A DNA stretch of 64,000 nt from WFQV01 sp964611145 (GCA_964611145.1 CAZSYM010000007.1:1-64000); one strand, 5' to 3'; positions 16,127 through 25,518 are shown, counted from the first letter of the stretch. Notes: a model not told the origin generated them from the sequence alone. Numbers and translations are program-made.

Positions 16127-16534
16127 ATGAAACGCGACATTTACAAATATGGCGACAAAGAATGTGTGGACGAACTTGTCAGACGTTTTTGGCACGAGGG
16201 GTATCTGACTGTCAAAAGACGTTATGGCAAATATTTGCCGGAGCCCGAGCCCATCGGGGATATTAAAGTTGATGCCATAGGAAAATCGAATAACAAGTAC
16301 GTGATAGGAATTACGCTTGGCGAGGAAGATTTTTCCGACCCGAACCTCTTGCGTAAAATCAAATTCCTTTCCTCCCGCAGGGCGAAGTATTCGAAAACCA
16401 GAATAGCCCTTTTCATAGGAGTTCCCCGTGATTATCTGAATGCTTTAAAAGGAATGCTAAAGCAACTGGACGAAGAAACCAGGAAAAACATAAAACTTGT
16501 TCCGCTGAAGGAACAAAATACTTTATTCAATTGA
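16127..16534 (+). CDS. Unknown protein, possibly PD-(D/E)XK nuclease-like
   Basis: A 135-residue protein whose ATG directly follows the preceding stop. A basic N-terminus with RRYGKYLPEPEPIG leads into DIKVDAIGKSNNKYVIGITL and GEEDF. An acidic residue before a VDAIG strand, followed by a second strand, loosely recalls the restriction-endonuclease-like core. The usual E-X-K is not evident because the second strand reads GIT, so this is only a suggestion. It shares the lexA transcript and overlaps the convergent next gene by eight bases. Confidence 0.65.
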   Translation: MKRDIYKYGDKECVDELVRRFWHEGYLTVKRRYGKYLPEPEPIGDIKVDAIGKSNNKYVIGITLGEEDFSDPNLLRKIKFLSSRRAKYSKTRIALFIGVPRDYLNALKGMLKQLDEETRKNIKLVPLKEQNTLFN

Positions 16535-17090
16535 TTTTCGGAGAGCTGTCTTCTTCTTGATTAATTTCCGTAAGCGCCTCTTTCAAAGCTAATTTACATG
16601 CTTCCACTAATTGAGAGAAAAAGGCTAACGAACCTTCCCTGTCTTTTTCGTTTTCCTCGGATAGTTCCTGGTAATCCTTACGTAATAACAAATCCGCCAA
16701 TTCCGAAACATCATCGGGAGAAAAATTGTTACCGAATTCGGCTTTCAGGAGTTCTGCTGCCAAATTTAAATATATTATCGTTATTGCCTTTTCTTTAAAC
16801 TCTTCGGAATTCTCCAGTTTTTCGATTTTTTCAAATAGCAGTTTGCCTTTAGATTTCTTGGGCCGTCTTTTTCGCTTCCCTAATTGTTTCTCGAGGTTTT
16901 CGGATGAGTCTTGGGTTATTTCCAAATATTCCAATATGGTGGCGTATTTTTTTAGTGCATCCATTTGAGTTCTTTTTAATTTTGAAACCGACAGTGTAAA
17001 ATAAAACATTCGAGGGAGAAAATCTTTTACCCTCTCAAAATTTGTTTTTTCGAAGGCTCGGCACAAAAAGAGTTTTGTGTTGTTTAACAA
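16527..17090 (-). CDS. Unknown helical protein
   Basis: I do not recognise this protein. From a TTG at 17090 it would be 187 residues; from the ATG at 16964 (MDALKKYATILEYLEIT) it would be 145. The frame is open back to about 17150 and the extra residues look protein-like, so the start is uncertain. The sequence is mostly charged helix with a lysine/arginine-rich stretch (GKRKRRPKKSKGK) and a glutamate-rich C-terminus. It converges on the lexA operon and overlaps its last gene by eight bases. Confidence 0.5.
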   Translation of the reverse strand: MLNNTKLFLCRAFEKTNFERVKDFLPRMFYFTLSVSKLKRTQMDALKKYATILEYLEITQDSSENLEKQLGKRKRRPKKSKGKLLFEKIEKLENSEEFKEKAITIIYLNLAAELLKAEFGNNFSPDDVSELADLLLRKDYQELSEENEKDREGSLAFFSQLVEACKLALKEALTEINQEEDSSPKIN

Positions 17091-17183
17091 GCTTTCGGAT
17101 TCGTGTAACTTCCCATTTTCTTGATATTTAGGGGAGGCGCATGTATTTTAGTAGTTCTGTTTAGAATTTAATGGAATTATCCG

Positions 17184-17966
17184 TTGAAGTTAGGAAAGAA
17201 CGATAAAAAGCTTTTAGGAAAGATTAAAAAAAACGGTCACATCCCTGTTCACATTGCCATAATAATGGACGGAAACGGTAGGTGGGCAAAGCGTAAAGGT
17301 TTGCCTCGCGTTGCTGGACACAGACGGGGAGTGGAAACGGTGCGCAAGGTGGTTGAGCTTTCGGCGGAAATGGGGGTTAAGTACCTCACTCTTTATACTT
17401 TTTCCACCGAAAATTGGAAACGTCCCAAAGACGAGGTTTCCACTTTGATGAGATTGATTGTAAAAAGTTTGCAGAACGAAACGGACGAATTGAATGCCAA
17501 TAACGTTAAACTCACTATGATCGGGGATTTTTCCCATTTGCCGGAAGTGGTACAAGCCGAGCTTAAGCAGGCGGTTAAGAAAACGGAGAACAACACCGGT
17601 TTGCAATTGAACCTTGCCCTTAGTTATAGCGGAAGATGGGAAATAATTCAGGCGGTTAAAAAAATTGCTCAAGATTACGCCAAAAGGAAAATTAAACTCG
17701 ATGAAATAGACGAGAAAACATTTTCGAAATATTTGCAGACTGGCGATATACCCGATCCCGATTTGTTAATTCGGAGCGGGGGAGAAATGCGCGTAAGCAA
17801 TTATTTACTGTGGCAAATCGCTTATTCGGAAATTTATGTAACCAAAACTCTTTGGCCGGATTTTAAGTACAAGCATTTGCTTCAAGCGGTCGAAGATTAT
17901 CAAAAGAGAGAGAGAAGATTTGGACTTATCAGCGAACAGGTTAGAAGGAAAAATGCGGGAAAATAA
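17184..17966 (+). CDS. uppS: Isoprenyl transferase (undecaprenyl diphosphate synthase)
   Basis: Adds isoprene units to farnesyl diphosphate to make the C55 carrier lipid for peptidoglycan and glycans. The 260 residues carry all five cis-prenyltransferase regions: HIAIIMDGNGRWAKRKGLPR with the catalytic Asp, GHRRGVETVRK, LTLYTFSTENWKRP, DPDLLIRSGGEMRVSNYLLW and YSEIYVTKTLWPDF. No ATG precedes the MDGNGRWAK motif in frame, so TTG 17184 is taken as start. Its 3' end overlaps bamA by 14 bases. It opens the envelope-biogenesis block. Confidence 0.95.
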   Translation: MKLGKNDKKLLGKIKKNGHIPVHIAIIMDGNGRWAKRKGLPRVAGHRRGVETVRKVVELSAEMGVKYLTLYTFSTENWKRPKDEVSTLMRLIVKSLQNETDELNANNVKLTMIGDFSHLPEVVQAELKQAVKKTENNTGLQLNLALSYSGRWEIIQAVKKIAQDYAKRKIKLDEIDEKTFSKYLQTGDIPDPDLLIRSGGEMRVSNYLLWQIAYSEIYVTKTLWPDFKYKHLLQAVEDYQKRERRFGLISEQVRRKNAGK

Positions 17967-20451
17967 ATCCTTTCGAAAACGACTTCCAATAGTAATCGCC
18001 TTGTTTTTGACTTTGAATGTTTTTCTTAACGCCCAAGTTAAAAAAGAGACTTATCAGATTCTTGGAATAAGCGTGGAAGGAAGCAAATCCGCCGACCCTT
18101 CTACCATAATAGCCAATAGCGGATTAAAAGTAAATGATGAAATTCAGATCCCGGGCGATAAAACGATTTCCGCAATTCGGAGACTTTGGGGGCTTAAGAT
18201 TTTTTCCGATATACAACTGATTGCGGAAAAGAAAATTAACAACGGTGTGTTCCTTTTGATTAAGGTTAAAGAATATCCCAGAATAGAAACGGCGGAAGTG
18301 GAAGGAGCGGATAATGTTTCCGTTGACGACGTGAAGGAAAAAATATCTTTCGTGCGGGGACAAATTCTCAGACCGCAGGATATTTTTGCCACTAAAGAAA
18401 AAATTAAAAAACTCTACGAGGAAAAAGGTTATCTGAATGCCAAAATTTCTCCTATCGAATTTGTTTTTGACCGTGCCGATACTACGGACGAAAAGATTGT
18501 GGTGGTTTGGCATAATTCTAAAGATTTCACCGATGAATACACTACCGAATACGATTATGATCCGAAGGCAAAGTACAATATTGTTGCAAAGATAAAACAT
18601 CGCGTACTCCTTCTTTTCCGAATCGAGGAGGGGGACGAAGTTGTTGTGGAAAAAATAGAGTTCGTCGGTAACAAGGCTTTTGACGATGACGAGTTGAAAA
18701 GTCAATTTGATAAAACCGAAGAAAAGAAATGGTGGAAGTTTTGGAGCGATGCGAATTTCAAGCGGGAAGATTTTGAAAAAGATAAAAAATTGCTTGTGGA
18801 TTTTTACCGTAAAAACGGATACAGGGATTTTACCATATTGGGAGATTCTCTGATTTACAATAAAGATAAAAGCAAACTCGATATTCTTATTCGTGTTTAT
18901 GAAGGTCCTCAATATCATGTTCGAAATATTCAGTGGGAAGGGAACACCGTTTATTCGGAGGATGTTTTGAATAAACATCTCGGTTTCAAAAAGGGGGATA
19001 TTTACGATTACGAAAAATTCCAACAGAATCTCCACTTCAACAAGGCACAAAACGATGTCTCTTCTCTTTATCAAAATCATGGCTATTTGGGTTTTCGTTT
19101 GGAAACGTCCGAGCAGGTTGTGGACACGGACTCCATTGATATCAATATTAAAGTAACCGAGGGAAGGCGCTTTAAGATTGGGGAGGTCATTATTACCGGA
19201 AATGACAAGACGATGGATAAAGTAATTCGTCGCGAACTTTATACGGTGCCGGGTACGTATTTTAATCGCGGCGATATTTTCCGAAGCATTCAACAGTTGG
19301 CTAATCTTAAATATTTTAATGTGGAAAAGTTATATCAAAAGGGTGTGGACTATCGTCCTGCAAACGACAGCACGGTTAACCTTGTTTATAACGTGGAGGA
19401 AAAATCGAGTGATTATCTTAACGCTTCGATAGGATACTCGGGAAGTTTCGGTTTTAGCGGCGCTGTCGGTATAACACTTACGAACTTTTCCCTTTCGCAT
19501 CCGTTTAAGATGGGCGGTGGTCAGGTTCTGAATTTTAATTGGCAGTTCGGTGTCGGTAATTATTATAGAACGTTTACCCTCGGCTTTACGGAACCGTGGT
19601 TTAACGATACCCCCACTCTCGTAGGCTTTGAGATATTCGATACACGACAGAGATATTTCTATGATATGCGTCAAACGGGCGGTACCGTCCGCGTGGGACG
19701 GAGACTGAAATGGCCAGACGATTTCTTCTATATTCAAGGAATGGCAAGATTTCAATACAACGATGTAATTGACGGAAGGAATTTTTACGTCGAGGGACTT
19801 TCGCGCCAATATACTTTGGGTTTTACCCTTTCCAGAACGGATATTGATAATCCCATTTTCCCTTCTCGTGGCTCCAAGTTTTCTTTTAATGCCGAGCTTT
19901 CCGGTGGACCTTTCTTGCCGGGAAATGTGGATTATTATAAAATAGATTTTCGAACGGATTTTTACAAACAACTTTTCCACTCGACTCGGTTCACTTTTTA
20001 TACCGGAGTTAATTGGGGATATATTAAAGAATTGCGCGCTGGTACGCCCATTAATCCGTTCGAGTTTTATTTTATGGGGGGAAACGGACTTGTAATTGCT
20101 ACGACTCCCTTGCGCGGCTATGACGATAGAACCGTCGGACCCCGTAACAGCAACGGCGATGTTATAGGTGGACGTGTGATGGCGAAATATACCGCCGAAA
20201 TACGCGCCGCCGCAACTTTGGAGCCTATGCCAATTTATTTTCTTATTTTTGCAGAAGCGGGAAATGTTTTTTATAATCTCCAGCAAACCGATATCTTCGA
20301 TTTGAAAAAGTCCGTCGGCGTGGGAGCAAGAATCTTGATAAACCCCCTCGGACTTATCGGATTTGATTTTGGCTATGGCTTCGATAGAAAGAGTGTGGAT
20401 GGAAAAGAACCTTCATGGCTTTTCCATTTTCAGTTCGGTAGAGGATTTTAA
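17953..20451 (+). CDS. bamA: Outer membrane assembly factor BamA
   Basis: An 832-residue Omp85 protein that inserts beta-barrels in the outer membrane. The signal segment LPIVIALFLTLNVFLNAQ is followed by five POTRA repeats (to about residue 460) with recurring motifs such as IEFVGNKAFDDDELKSQF and IQWEGNTVYSEDVLNKHLGF. A 16-strand barrel follows and ends in WLFHFQFGRGF. The barrel has the conserved GGNGLVIATTPLRGY segment (loop-6 RGY motif). I chose ATG 17953 because AGAAGGA lies just before it. Two skp genes follow, as expected for the Bam chaperone route. Confidence 0.96.
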   Translation: MRENKSFRKRLPIVIALFLTLNVFLNAQVKKETYQILGISVEGSKSADPSTIIANSGLKVNDEIQIPGDKTISAIRRLWGLKIFSDIQLIAEKKINNGVFLLIKVKEYPRIETAEVEGADNVSVDDVKEKISFVRGQILRPQDIFATKEKIKKLYEEKGYLNAKISPIEFVFDRADTTDEKIVVVWHNSKDFTDEYTTEYDYDPKAKYNIVAKIKHRVLLLFRIEEGDEVVVEKIEFVGNKAFDDDELKSQFDKTEEKKWWKFWSDANFKREDFEKDKKLLVDFYRKNGYRDFTILGDSLIYNKDKSKLDILIRVYEGPQYHVRNIQWEGNTVYSEDVLNKHLGFKKGDIYDYEKFQQNLHFNKAQNDVSSLYQNHGYLGFRLETSEQVVDTDSIDINIKVTEGRRFKIGEVIITGNDKTMDKVIRRELYTVPGTYFNRGDIFRSIQQLANLKYFNVEKLYQKGVDYRPANDSTVNLVYNVEEKSSDYLNASIGYSGSFGFSGAVGITLTNFSLSHPFKMGGGQVLNFNWQFGVGNYYRTFTLGFTEPWFNDTPTLVGFEIFDTRQRYFYDMRQTGGTVRVGRRLKWPDDFFYIQGMARFQYNDVIDGRNFYVEGLSRQYTLGFTLSRTDIDNPIFPSRGSKFSFNAELSGGPFLPGNVDYYKIDFRTDFYKQLFHSTRFTFYTGVNWGYIKELRAGTPINPFEFYFMGGNGLVIATTPLRGYDDRTVGPRNSNGDVIGGRVMAKYTAEIRAAATLEPMPIYFLIFAEAGNVFYNLQQTDIFDLKKSVGVGARILINPLGLIGFDFGYGFDRKSVDGKEPSWLFHFQFGRGF

Positions 20452-20481
20452 TTAATTTAAAATAAAACATGAGGTAAAAAA

Positions 20482-21009
20482 GTGAAGAAATTACTTCTTT
20501 TTTCTTTGGCGTTCTTTTTGGGTGCAAACATTTATGCCCAGAAAAGAATTAAAATAGGTTATGTTAACTCGCAGCAGATTTTAATGCAATATTCCGAAGC
20601 AATTAAAGCGCAAAGCGATTTGGACGCCTTGGCAAAAAAATGGCAAAGTCAATTGGACAGTATGACCAAAGAGTTGCAAAATGCTTATGCAAAATTGCAA
20701 CAACAAGGAGCTACTATGCCCCCTGAAAAGCAAAAACAAATGCAACAAAAACTTGTGGAAATGGACCAAAAGATAAATCAATTCCGCCAGCAAAAATTCG
20801 GACAACCGGACGGAGAATACTTTGCCAAGCAGGAAGAACTTTTGGGACCGATTAAGGAAAAAATTCTGAAAGCCATTAAAGCCGTGGCTCACGAAGAAAA
20901 AATGAACTTCGTTTTCGATAAAAGCGGAGATGTGTTGTTGCTTTACGCCGACGACCAATACGATATTACTTATAAAGTATTGGATAAGCTGAAAAGAGGT
21001 AAATTCTAA
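20482..21009 (+). CDS. skp: Periplasmic chaperone Skp/OmpH, copy 1
   Basis: A 175-residue Skp-family protein that holds unfolded outer-membrane proteins in the periplasm for BamA. The signal peptide ends NIYAQ, then KIGYVNSQQILMQYSEA starts the beta-core, and a Q/K-rich coiled-coil hairpin (about residues 50-115) forms the tentacle. The C-terminal core strand region is FVFDKSGDVLLLYADDQYD. The start is GTG, supported by GAGGT at 20471-20475. A paralogue follows after 11 bases. Confidence 0.92.
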   Translation: MKKLLLFSLAFFLGANIYAQKRIKIGYVNSQQILMQYSEAIKAQSDLDALAKKWQSQLDSMTKELQNAYAKLQQQGATMPPEKQKQMQQKLVEMDQKINQFRQQKFGQPDGEYFAKQEELLGPIKEKILKAIKAVAHEEKMNFVFDKSGDVLLLYADDQYDITYKVLDKLKRGKF

Positions 21010-21020
21010 AGGTATATAAA

Positions 21021-21536
21021 ATGAAAAAGACATTAATCTTTGCTTCGGCTTTCCTTCTTCTTGCAAGCACCGCCGTTTTCGGGCAGTTGAAAATCGGGTA
21101 TATCGATTCCGATACTATTATGAAAAAATTACCCGACGCACAGGATGCTCAGAAGAAATTGGATGACATGATTCAAGAATGGCAATCGGAATTGAAGAAA
21201 ATTCAAAAGGAATGGAAAACGAAATATGATGATTATGAAAAGAAGAAATTGACAATGAGTCCCCAAAGACGTGCGGAAGTGGAGAAGGAATTGGTTTCTT
21301 TGGAAAACAAAATCTCCGATTATCGCCAGAAAAAATTCGGTGCTAACGGGGAGCTTTTCAAAAAAGAAGACGAATTGATGAAGCCCATTCAAAACCGTAT
21401 TTTTAATGCCATTCAGGAGGTGGCAAAGGAAGAGGATTTGGATTTTGTGTTCGACCGAAGCGGAGATATTCTTTTCCTTTATGCCAAAGAAAAATATGAT
21501 ATTACGAATCTTGTTTTAGATAAACTTTTGAAATGA
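21021..21536 (+). CDS. skp: Periplasmic chaperone Skp/OmpH, copy 2
   Basis: A 171-residue tandem paralogue of the preceding Skp. The signal peptide ends AVFGQ, KIGYIDSDTIMKKLPDA replaces the copy-1 opening, and the coiled coil is more lysine/glutamate-rich and less glutamine-rich. The C-terminal FVFDRSGDILFLYAKEKYD closely matches copy 1, so the duplication has kept the trimer core while the tentacles diverged. The two could form separate or mixed trimers with different client preference. Confidence 0.92.
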   Translation: MKKTLIFASAFLLLASTAVFGQLKIGYIDSDTIMKKLPDAQDAQKKLDDMIQEWQSELKKIQKEWKTKYDDYEKKKLTMSPQRRAEVEKELVSLENKISDYRQKKFGANGELFKKEDELMKPIQNRIFNAIQEVAKEEDLDFVFDRSGDILFLYAKEKYDITNLVLDKLLK

Positions 21537-21542
21537 TTTTAA

Positions 21543-22589
21543 ATGGAAATAAGTGTAAAAGAAGCCGCCGACTTGGTCGGCGGCGAAATATTTGGCGATG
21601 CCTCAATCTCTTTTTCTCGCATAGCGAGAATTGACGAAGCCCAACCGGGGGATTTGACATTTCTTTATTTGTCTCAATACGAAAAGTATTTCTCTACCAC
21701 GAAAGCCTCTGTTATAATTGTAAAACCTACTTTCGAAAAGAACAGAGAGGATATAACTTACATAGTTACGGAAAATCCCCACGAAGCGGTGTTGAAACTT
21801 ATTCTCAAATATTTCACACCGGAAATAAAATTCAAAGGAATTGACCCAAGCGCCCAAATTTCCCCGAAAGCCAAATTGGGTGAGAATGTTACGATTGGGA
21901 AAAATGTGGTTATCTCCGAAGGATGCGAGATAGGCGACGGTTCAATCGTTCTCCATAATACTGTTTTGATGGAAAACGTGAAGATTGGGAATGATTGTCT
22001 GATTTATCCGAATGTTACGATAAGAGAGGAATGCCGATTGGGAAATCGTGTGATTATTCATTCCGGAACGGTAATAGGCTCCGATGGCTTCGGTTTTGCT
22101 CCCGATGATAAAGGCGTTTATCGTAAGATACCTCAAATAGGTACGGTTGAAATCGGAGACGATGTGGAATTGGGAGCGAATGTTACGGTGGATAGAGCCG
22201 CAATCGGTGTTACTCGTATAGGTAACGGTGTCAAGGTCGATAATCTCGTGCAAATTGCTCATAATGTGAGTGTTGGTGACCATACCGTAATGTCGGCTCA
22301 GTCGGGAATTTCGGGGAGTACCAAAGTAGGCAAGCATACGGTAATCGCAGGACAAGTGGGAATTGCAGGACACCTGGAACTTGCGGACGGTGTGATTATC
22401 GGTGCGCAATCGGGCGTTTCGAAATCTTTAACAAAACCGGGTAAATATTTCGGTTACCCCGCAAAGGAGTGGGGCACAAGCTTGAGATTGGAAGGGCATA
22501 TCAGAAATTTGCCCGAATACAGTAAAAGAATAAAAGAATTGGAAAAACGAATTTCGGAACTTGAAAAGAAATTAAATCAAGGTGAGTAA
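21543..22589 (+). CDS. lpxD: UDP-3-O-acylglucosamine N-acyltransferase
   Basis: Third step of lipid A synthesis: N-acylation of UDP-3-O-acyl-glucosamine from acyl-ACP. The 348 residues have the uridine-binding N-terminal domain (VKEAADLVGGEIFGDASI), a left-handed beta-helix of hexapeptide repeats from about residue 100 (AKLGENVTIGKNVVI), the active-site region VDNLVQIAHNVSVGDH with its catalytic His, and a C-terminal helix. ATG of the next gene directly follows its stop, so the lpx genes are one transcript. Confidence 0.96.
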   Translation: MEISVKEAADLVGGEIFGDASISFSRIARIDEAQPGDLTFLYLSQYEKYFSTTKASVIIVKPTFEKNREDITYIVTENPHEAVLKLILKYFTPEIKFKGIDPSAQISPKAKLGENVTIGKNVVISEGCEIGDGSIVLHNTVLMENVKIGNDCLIYPNVTIREECRLGNRVIIHSGTVIGSDGFGFAPDDKGVYRKIPQIGTVEIGDDVELGANVTVDRAAIGVTRIGNGVKVDNLVQIAHNVSVGDHTVMSAQSGISGSTKVGKHTVIAGQVGIAGHLELADGVIIGAQSGVSKSLTKPGKYFGYPAKEWGTSLRLEGHIRNLPEYSKRIKELEKRISELEKKLNQGE

Positions 22590-24011
22590 ATGTTAGAACT
22601 GCAGCGGACAATCAAAAAGCCGGTTTCCTTATCCGGTGTCGGATTACATACGGGTGCCGAATGTACAATGACCTTTAAACCGGCGCCAGCAAATTCGGGA
22701 ATTAAATTTGTGCGGGTGGATTTGGGTGGTAAACCCGAAATTCCCGCCCTGGCGGAATTTGTGGTGGACGTTTCCCGCGGTACCACTCTCGGAATCGGAG
22801 ATGCAAAGGTGCATACCGTAGAACACGTCCTCGCGGCTGTGGCGGGATTGCAAATAGATAATATAATTATCGAGATAGACGGTATTGAACCGCCGGTCGG
22901 GGACGGCAGCGCAATGCCTTATGTGGAAAAATTGTTGGAAGCCGGTTTCGAAACCTTGGAGGAACCGAAGGATTACTTGATTATCGACAAAACGGTGATG
23001 TTCCACGACGAGGAAAAACAAATTGATATAGTGGCTTTGCCTTTGGACGGCTTTCGAATTACGGCAATGGTGGATTATCAAAACCCCGCCCTTGGTAGTC
23101 AGCATACGGGACTTTTTGATTTGGAGAAGGAATTTGTTACGGAATTTGCTCCGTGTAGAACCTTTGCATTTTTGAGCGAGGTGGAAGCGCTTGCGGAACA
23201 AGGGTTGATTAAAGGCGGTAGCCTTGAAAACGCCGTCGTTATTGTAGATCATAAACTTTCCCAGGACGAGTTGGACAGGCTCAGTAAGAAATTGGGCTTG
23301 AAGGATAAAATAACGGTAGGTCCTTCCGGCTTTTTGAACGATAAAACTTTACGTTTTAAAAACGAACCGGTGCGCCATAAAGTCTTGGATATGCTGGGGG
23401 ATTTGGCTTTAATAGGTGCACCCTTGAAAGCGCAGATTCTGGCGGCACGTCCCGGACATTATGCGAATGTGGAATTTGCAAAAAAAATAAGAAAACTTTA
23501 TCATCAAAAACAGCTGGAGAAAAAATATCAGCTGGTTAAAAAAGAAGGAGTGGTTTTCGATACCAATGCTATCATGCGTATTCTTCCCCATCGTTATCCT
23601 TTCCTTCTGGTTGATAAAATCATTCACTTGGAAATGGATAAAAAAGTAGTGGGGATAAAATCCGTAACCATTAACGAACCCTTTTTCCAAGGCCATTTCC
23701 CCGGTCAGCCGGTTATGCCTGGCGTTTTGATTATCGAAGCTATGGCTCAAACGGGCGGTATTTTGATGTTAAATTCTTATACCGATCCCGCTTCCAAGCT
23801 TGTTTATTTTATGGGCATTAACAATGCCAAGTTTAGAAAGCCCGTTGTTCCTGGGGACCAATTGGTTTTGGAAGCCGAGATGGTTACCCGCAAAAGCAAA
23901 GTAATCGTGATTCGAGCAAAAGCTTATGTGGGAAAAAATCTTGTGGCGGAAGCGGATTTAACGGCGGCGGTTGTTGACCGCGAAGATAAAAAAAGCGAGG
24001 AAAAAAGATGA
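22590..24011 (+). CDS. lpxC/fabZ: Fused UDP-3-O-acyl-GlcNAc deacetylase and 3-hydroxyacyl-ACP dehydratase
   Basis: A 473-residue fusion. Residues 1 to about 310 are LpxC, the committed zinc deacetylase of lipid A synthesis. It has the family opening GVGLHTGAECTMTFKPA, the zinc-binding HTVEHVLAA and the later HKVLDMLGDLALIG with the third zinc ligand. From about 325 the FabZ hotdog domain begins (IMRILPHRYPFLLVDKII), with catalytic His in HFPGQPVMPGVLIIEAMAQ. The fusion is typical of the Bacteroidota/Chlorobiota group. It links lipid A and fatty acid synthesis, which compete for 3-hydroxyacyl-ACP. Confidence 0.97.
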   Translation: MLELQRTIKKPVSLSGVGLHTGAECTMTFKPAPANSGIKFVRVDLGGKPEIPALAEFVVDVSRGTTLGIGDAKVHTVEHVLAAVAGLQIDNIIIEIDGIEPPVGDGSAMPYVEKLLEAGFETLEEPKDYLIIDKTVMFHDEEKQIDIVALPLDGFRITAMVDYQNPALGSQHTGLFDLEKEFVTEFAPCRTFAFLSEVEALAEQGLIKGGSLENAVVIVDHKLSQDELDRLSKKLGLKDKITVGPSGFLNDKTLRFKNEPVRHKVLDMLGDLALIGAPLKAQILAARPGHYANVEFAKKIRKLYHQKQLEKKYQLVKKEGVVFDTNAIMRILPHRYPFLLVDKIIHLEMDKKVVGIKSVTINEPFFQGHFPGQPVMPGVLIIEAMAQTGGILMLNSYTDPASKLVYFMGINNAKFRKPVVPGDQLVLEAEMVTRKSKVIVIRAKAYVGKNLVAEADLTAAVVDREDKKSEEKR

Positions 24012-24784
24012 GCATGATACATCCGACGGCTGTGGTTAGTCCGCAAGCCAAGTTGGGGAAAAATGTAAAAATATCTCCGTATGCTATTATTCATGACGAT
24101 GTGGAAATAGGTGATGAATCGGAAATAGGTCCTTATGCCGTAATTTATGATGGCGCACGAATTGGGAAGAAGGTGAAAATATTTCAAGGCGCTTCCGTTT
24201 CGAACGTCCCTCAGGATTTAAAATTCGGCAATGAAAAAACTTATTTTTATATCGGGGACAATACGGTTGTAAGGGAATTTGTTACATTGCACCGCGGGAC
24301 GGCGGAGACGGGATTTTCCCGCGTAGGTGAAAATTGTCTGCTCATGGCTTATGCTCACGTGGCACATGATTGTCAAATAGGGGACAATTGTATCATCGCC
24401 AATTCCGTGCAAATTGGCGGACATGTGGAAATAGAAGATTGGGTAATAATAGGCGGCAGTACGGCGATTCATCAATTCACTAAAATTGGAAAGCACGTAA
24501 TGGTAGGAGGCGGATTTCGTGTGGCTGTGGATATTCCCCCTTATATCCTTGCCGCAAATGAACCGCTGCGCTACATGGGATTGAATCTCGTAGGATTACG
24601 CCGTCGGGGATTTTCGCGGGAACAAATAGCTACTTTGAAAGAAGCTTATGGCATTTTGTTTAATTCCGGCCTGAATACTTCGCAAGCTAAGGAGAAATTG
24701 GCTGAAAAATTTCCCGAAAGTCCCGAAGTAAAAAGCATTTTGGAATTTTTGGAAAAGAGCAATAGGACTCTTATTAAAAGATGA
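24008..24784 (+). CDS. lpxA: Acyl-ACP--UDP-N-acetylglucosamine O-acyltransferase
   Basis: First step of lipid A synthesis. The 258 residues begin MIHPTAVVSPQAKLGKNVKI and continue as hexapeptide repeats forming a left-handed beta-helix, with catalytic His in LLMAYAHVAHDCQIG and the acyl-ruler region AIHQFTKIGKHVMVGGG. The C-terminal helical domain has GLNLVGLRRRGF. It overlaps lpxC/fabZ by four bases and the next gene by four bases. A second in-frame ATG lies two codons in. Confidence 0.97.
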   Translation: MSMIHPTAVVSPQAKLGKNVKISPYAIIHDDVEIGDESEIGPYAVIYDGARIGKKVKIFQGASVSNVPQDLKFGNEKTYFYIGDNTVVREFVTLHRGTAETGFSRVGENCLLMAYAHVAHDCQIGDNCIIANSVQIGGHVEIEDWVIIGGSTAIHQFTKIGKHVMVGGGFRVAVDIPPYILAANEPLRYMGLNLVGLRRRGFSREQIATLKEAYGILFNSGLNTSQAKEKLAEKFPESPEVKSILEFLEKSNRTLIKR

Positions 24785-25518
24785 TTTGGCGTTACGTCAA
24801 CCATAATTCGCTGCCAGCAAAATTCAATATGGATTTCGATGTAAAGGCGGCGCAAAACTGCGGCGAAAAGGAAATTTGGCTTCGGTTTTATAGATGGCGA
24901 CCTTATGCCGTTTCTTTAGGCGCCAATCAATCGCCTCGGGATTTGTTATTGGAAAGGTTGCAAAAGGACGGAATGGATTGGGTAGTTCGTCCTACGGGGG
25001 GAAGGGCAATTCTACATGCGGAAGAACTAACGTATTCCGTTGTTATACCGCATTCCTTCGGTATGAAGGGAGATGAAATTTACAATAGAGTTTCTCGTGC
25101 TCTCGTTCTGGGGCTTCGCCTTTTTAATCCTGTTTTCGAAAAATTGGAATTGGAGAATTACCAGCCTGATTTTCGGAAACTTCTTTCTAAACCTTCGGGG
25201 GTTGTCTGTTTTAACAGTACGGCTCGGCACGAAGTGAAATTCGAAGGAAAGAAAATAATAGGAAGCGCTCAGCGAATTTTTAAAAATGCTGTTTTGCAAC
25301 ACGGCTCCATTCTTGTCGGTTCTTATCATTTGAATCTGGTTAAATATCTTAATGTGTCGGAAAATGTTAAGGAAAATCTTTTGAAGGAAATGAAAGCCAA
25401 AACTACCGATATAAAAGAAATTACGGGCGATGAGGTTGATTACGAAAAATTGAAGGAGTCTCTTTTGTATGGTTTCCGTAAAGTTTTTGCCTCCGACGTC
25501 GCTCGGCAAGTGGTTTAA
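24781..25518 (+). CDS. Lipoate-protein ligase A / octanoyltransferase (LipM-like)
   Basis: A 245-residue member of the biotin/lipoate ligase fold that transfers lipoyl or octanoyl groups to 2-oxoacid dehydrogenase or GcvH lipoyl domains. Motifs are WRPYAVSLGANQSP, the binding loop RPTGGRAILHAEELTYSV and KIIGSAQRIFKNAVLQHGSI with the conserved Lys. A Cys at CFNSTARHEV sits where LipM-type octanoyltransferases keep their acyl-thioester Cys, so octanoyl transfer is as likely as ATP-dependent ligation. It overlaps lpxA by four bases, although lipoylation has no direct link to lipid A. Confidence 0.85.
   Translation: MIWRYVNHNSLPAKFNMDFDVKAAQNCGEKEIWLRFYRWRPYAVSLGANQSPRDLLLERLQKDGMDWVVRPTGGRAILHAEELTYSVVIPHSFGMKGDEIYNRVSRALVLGLRLFNPVFEKLELENYQPDFRKLLSKPSGVVCFNSTARHEVKFEGKKIIGSAQRIFKNAVLQHGSILVGSYHLNLVKYLNVSENVKENLLKEMKAKTTDIKEITGDEVDYEKLKESLLYGFRKVFASDVARQVV

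Noticed and set aside
17171..17206. ATG frame MELSVEVRKER before uppS
   Set aside because: Eleven codons overlapping the uppS start in another frame, with no regulatory pattern.
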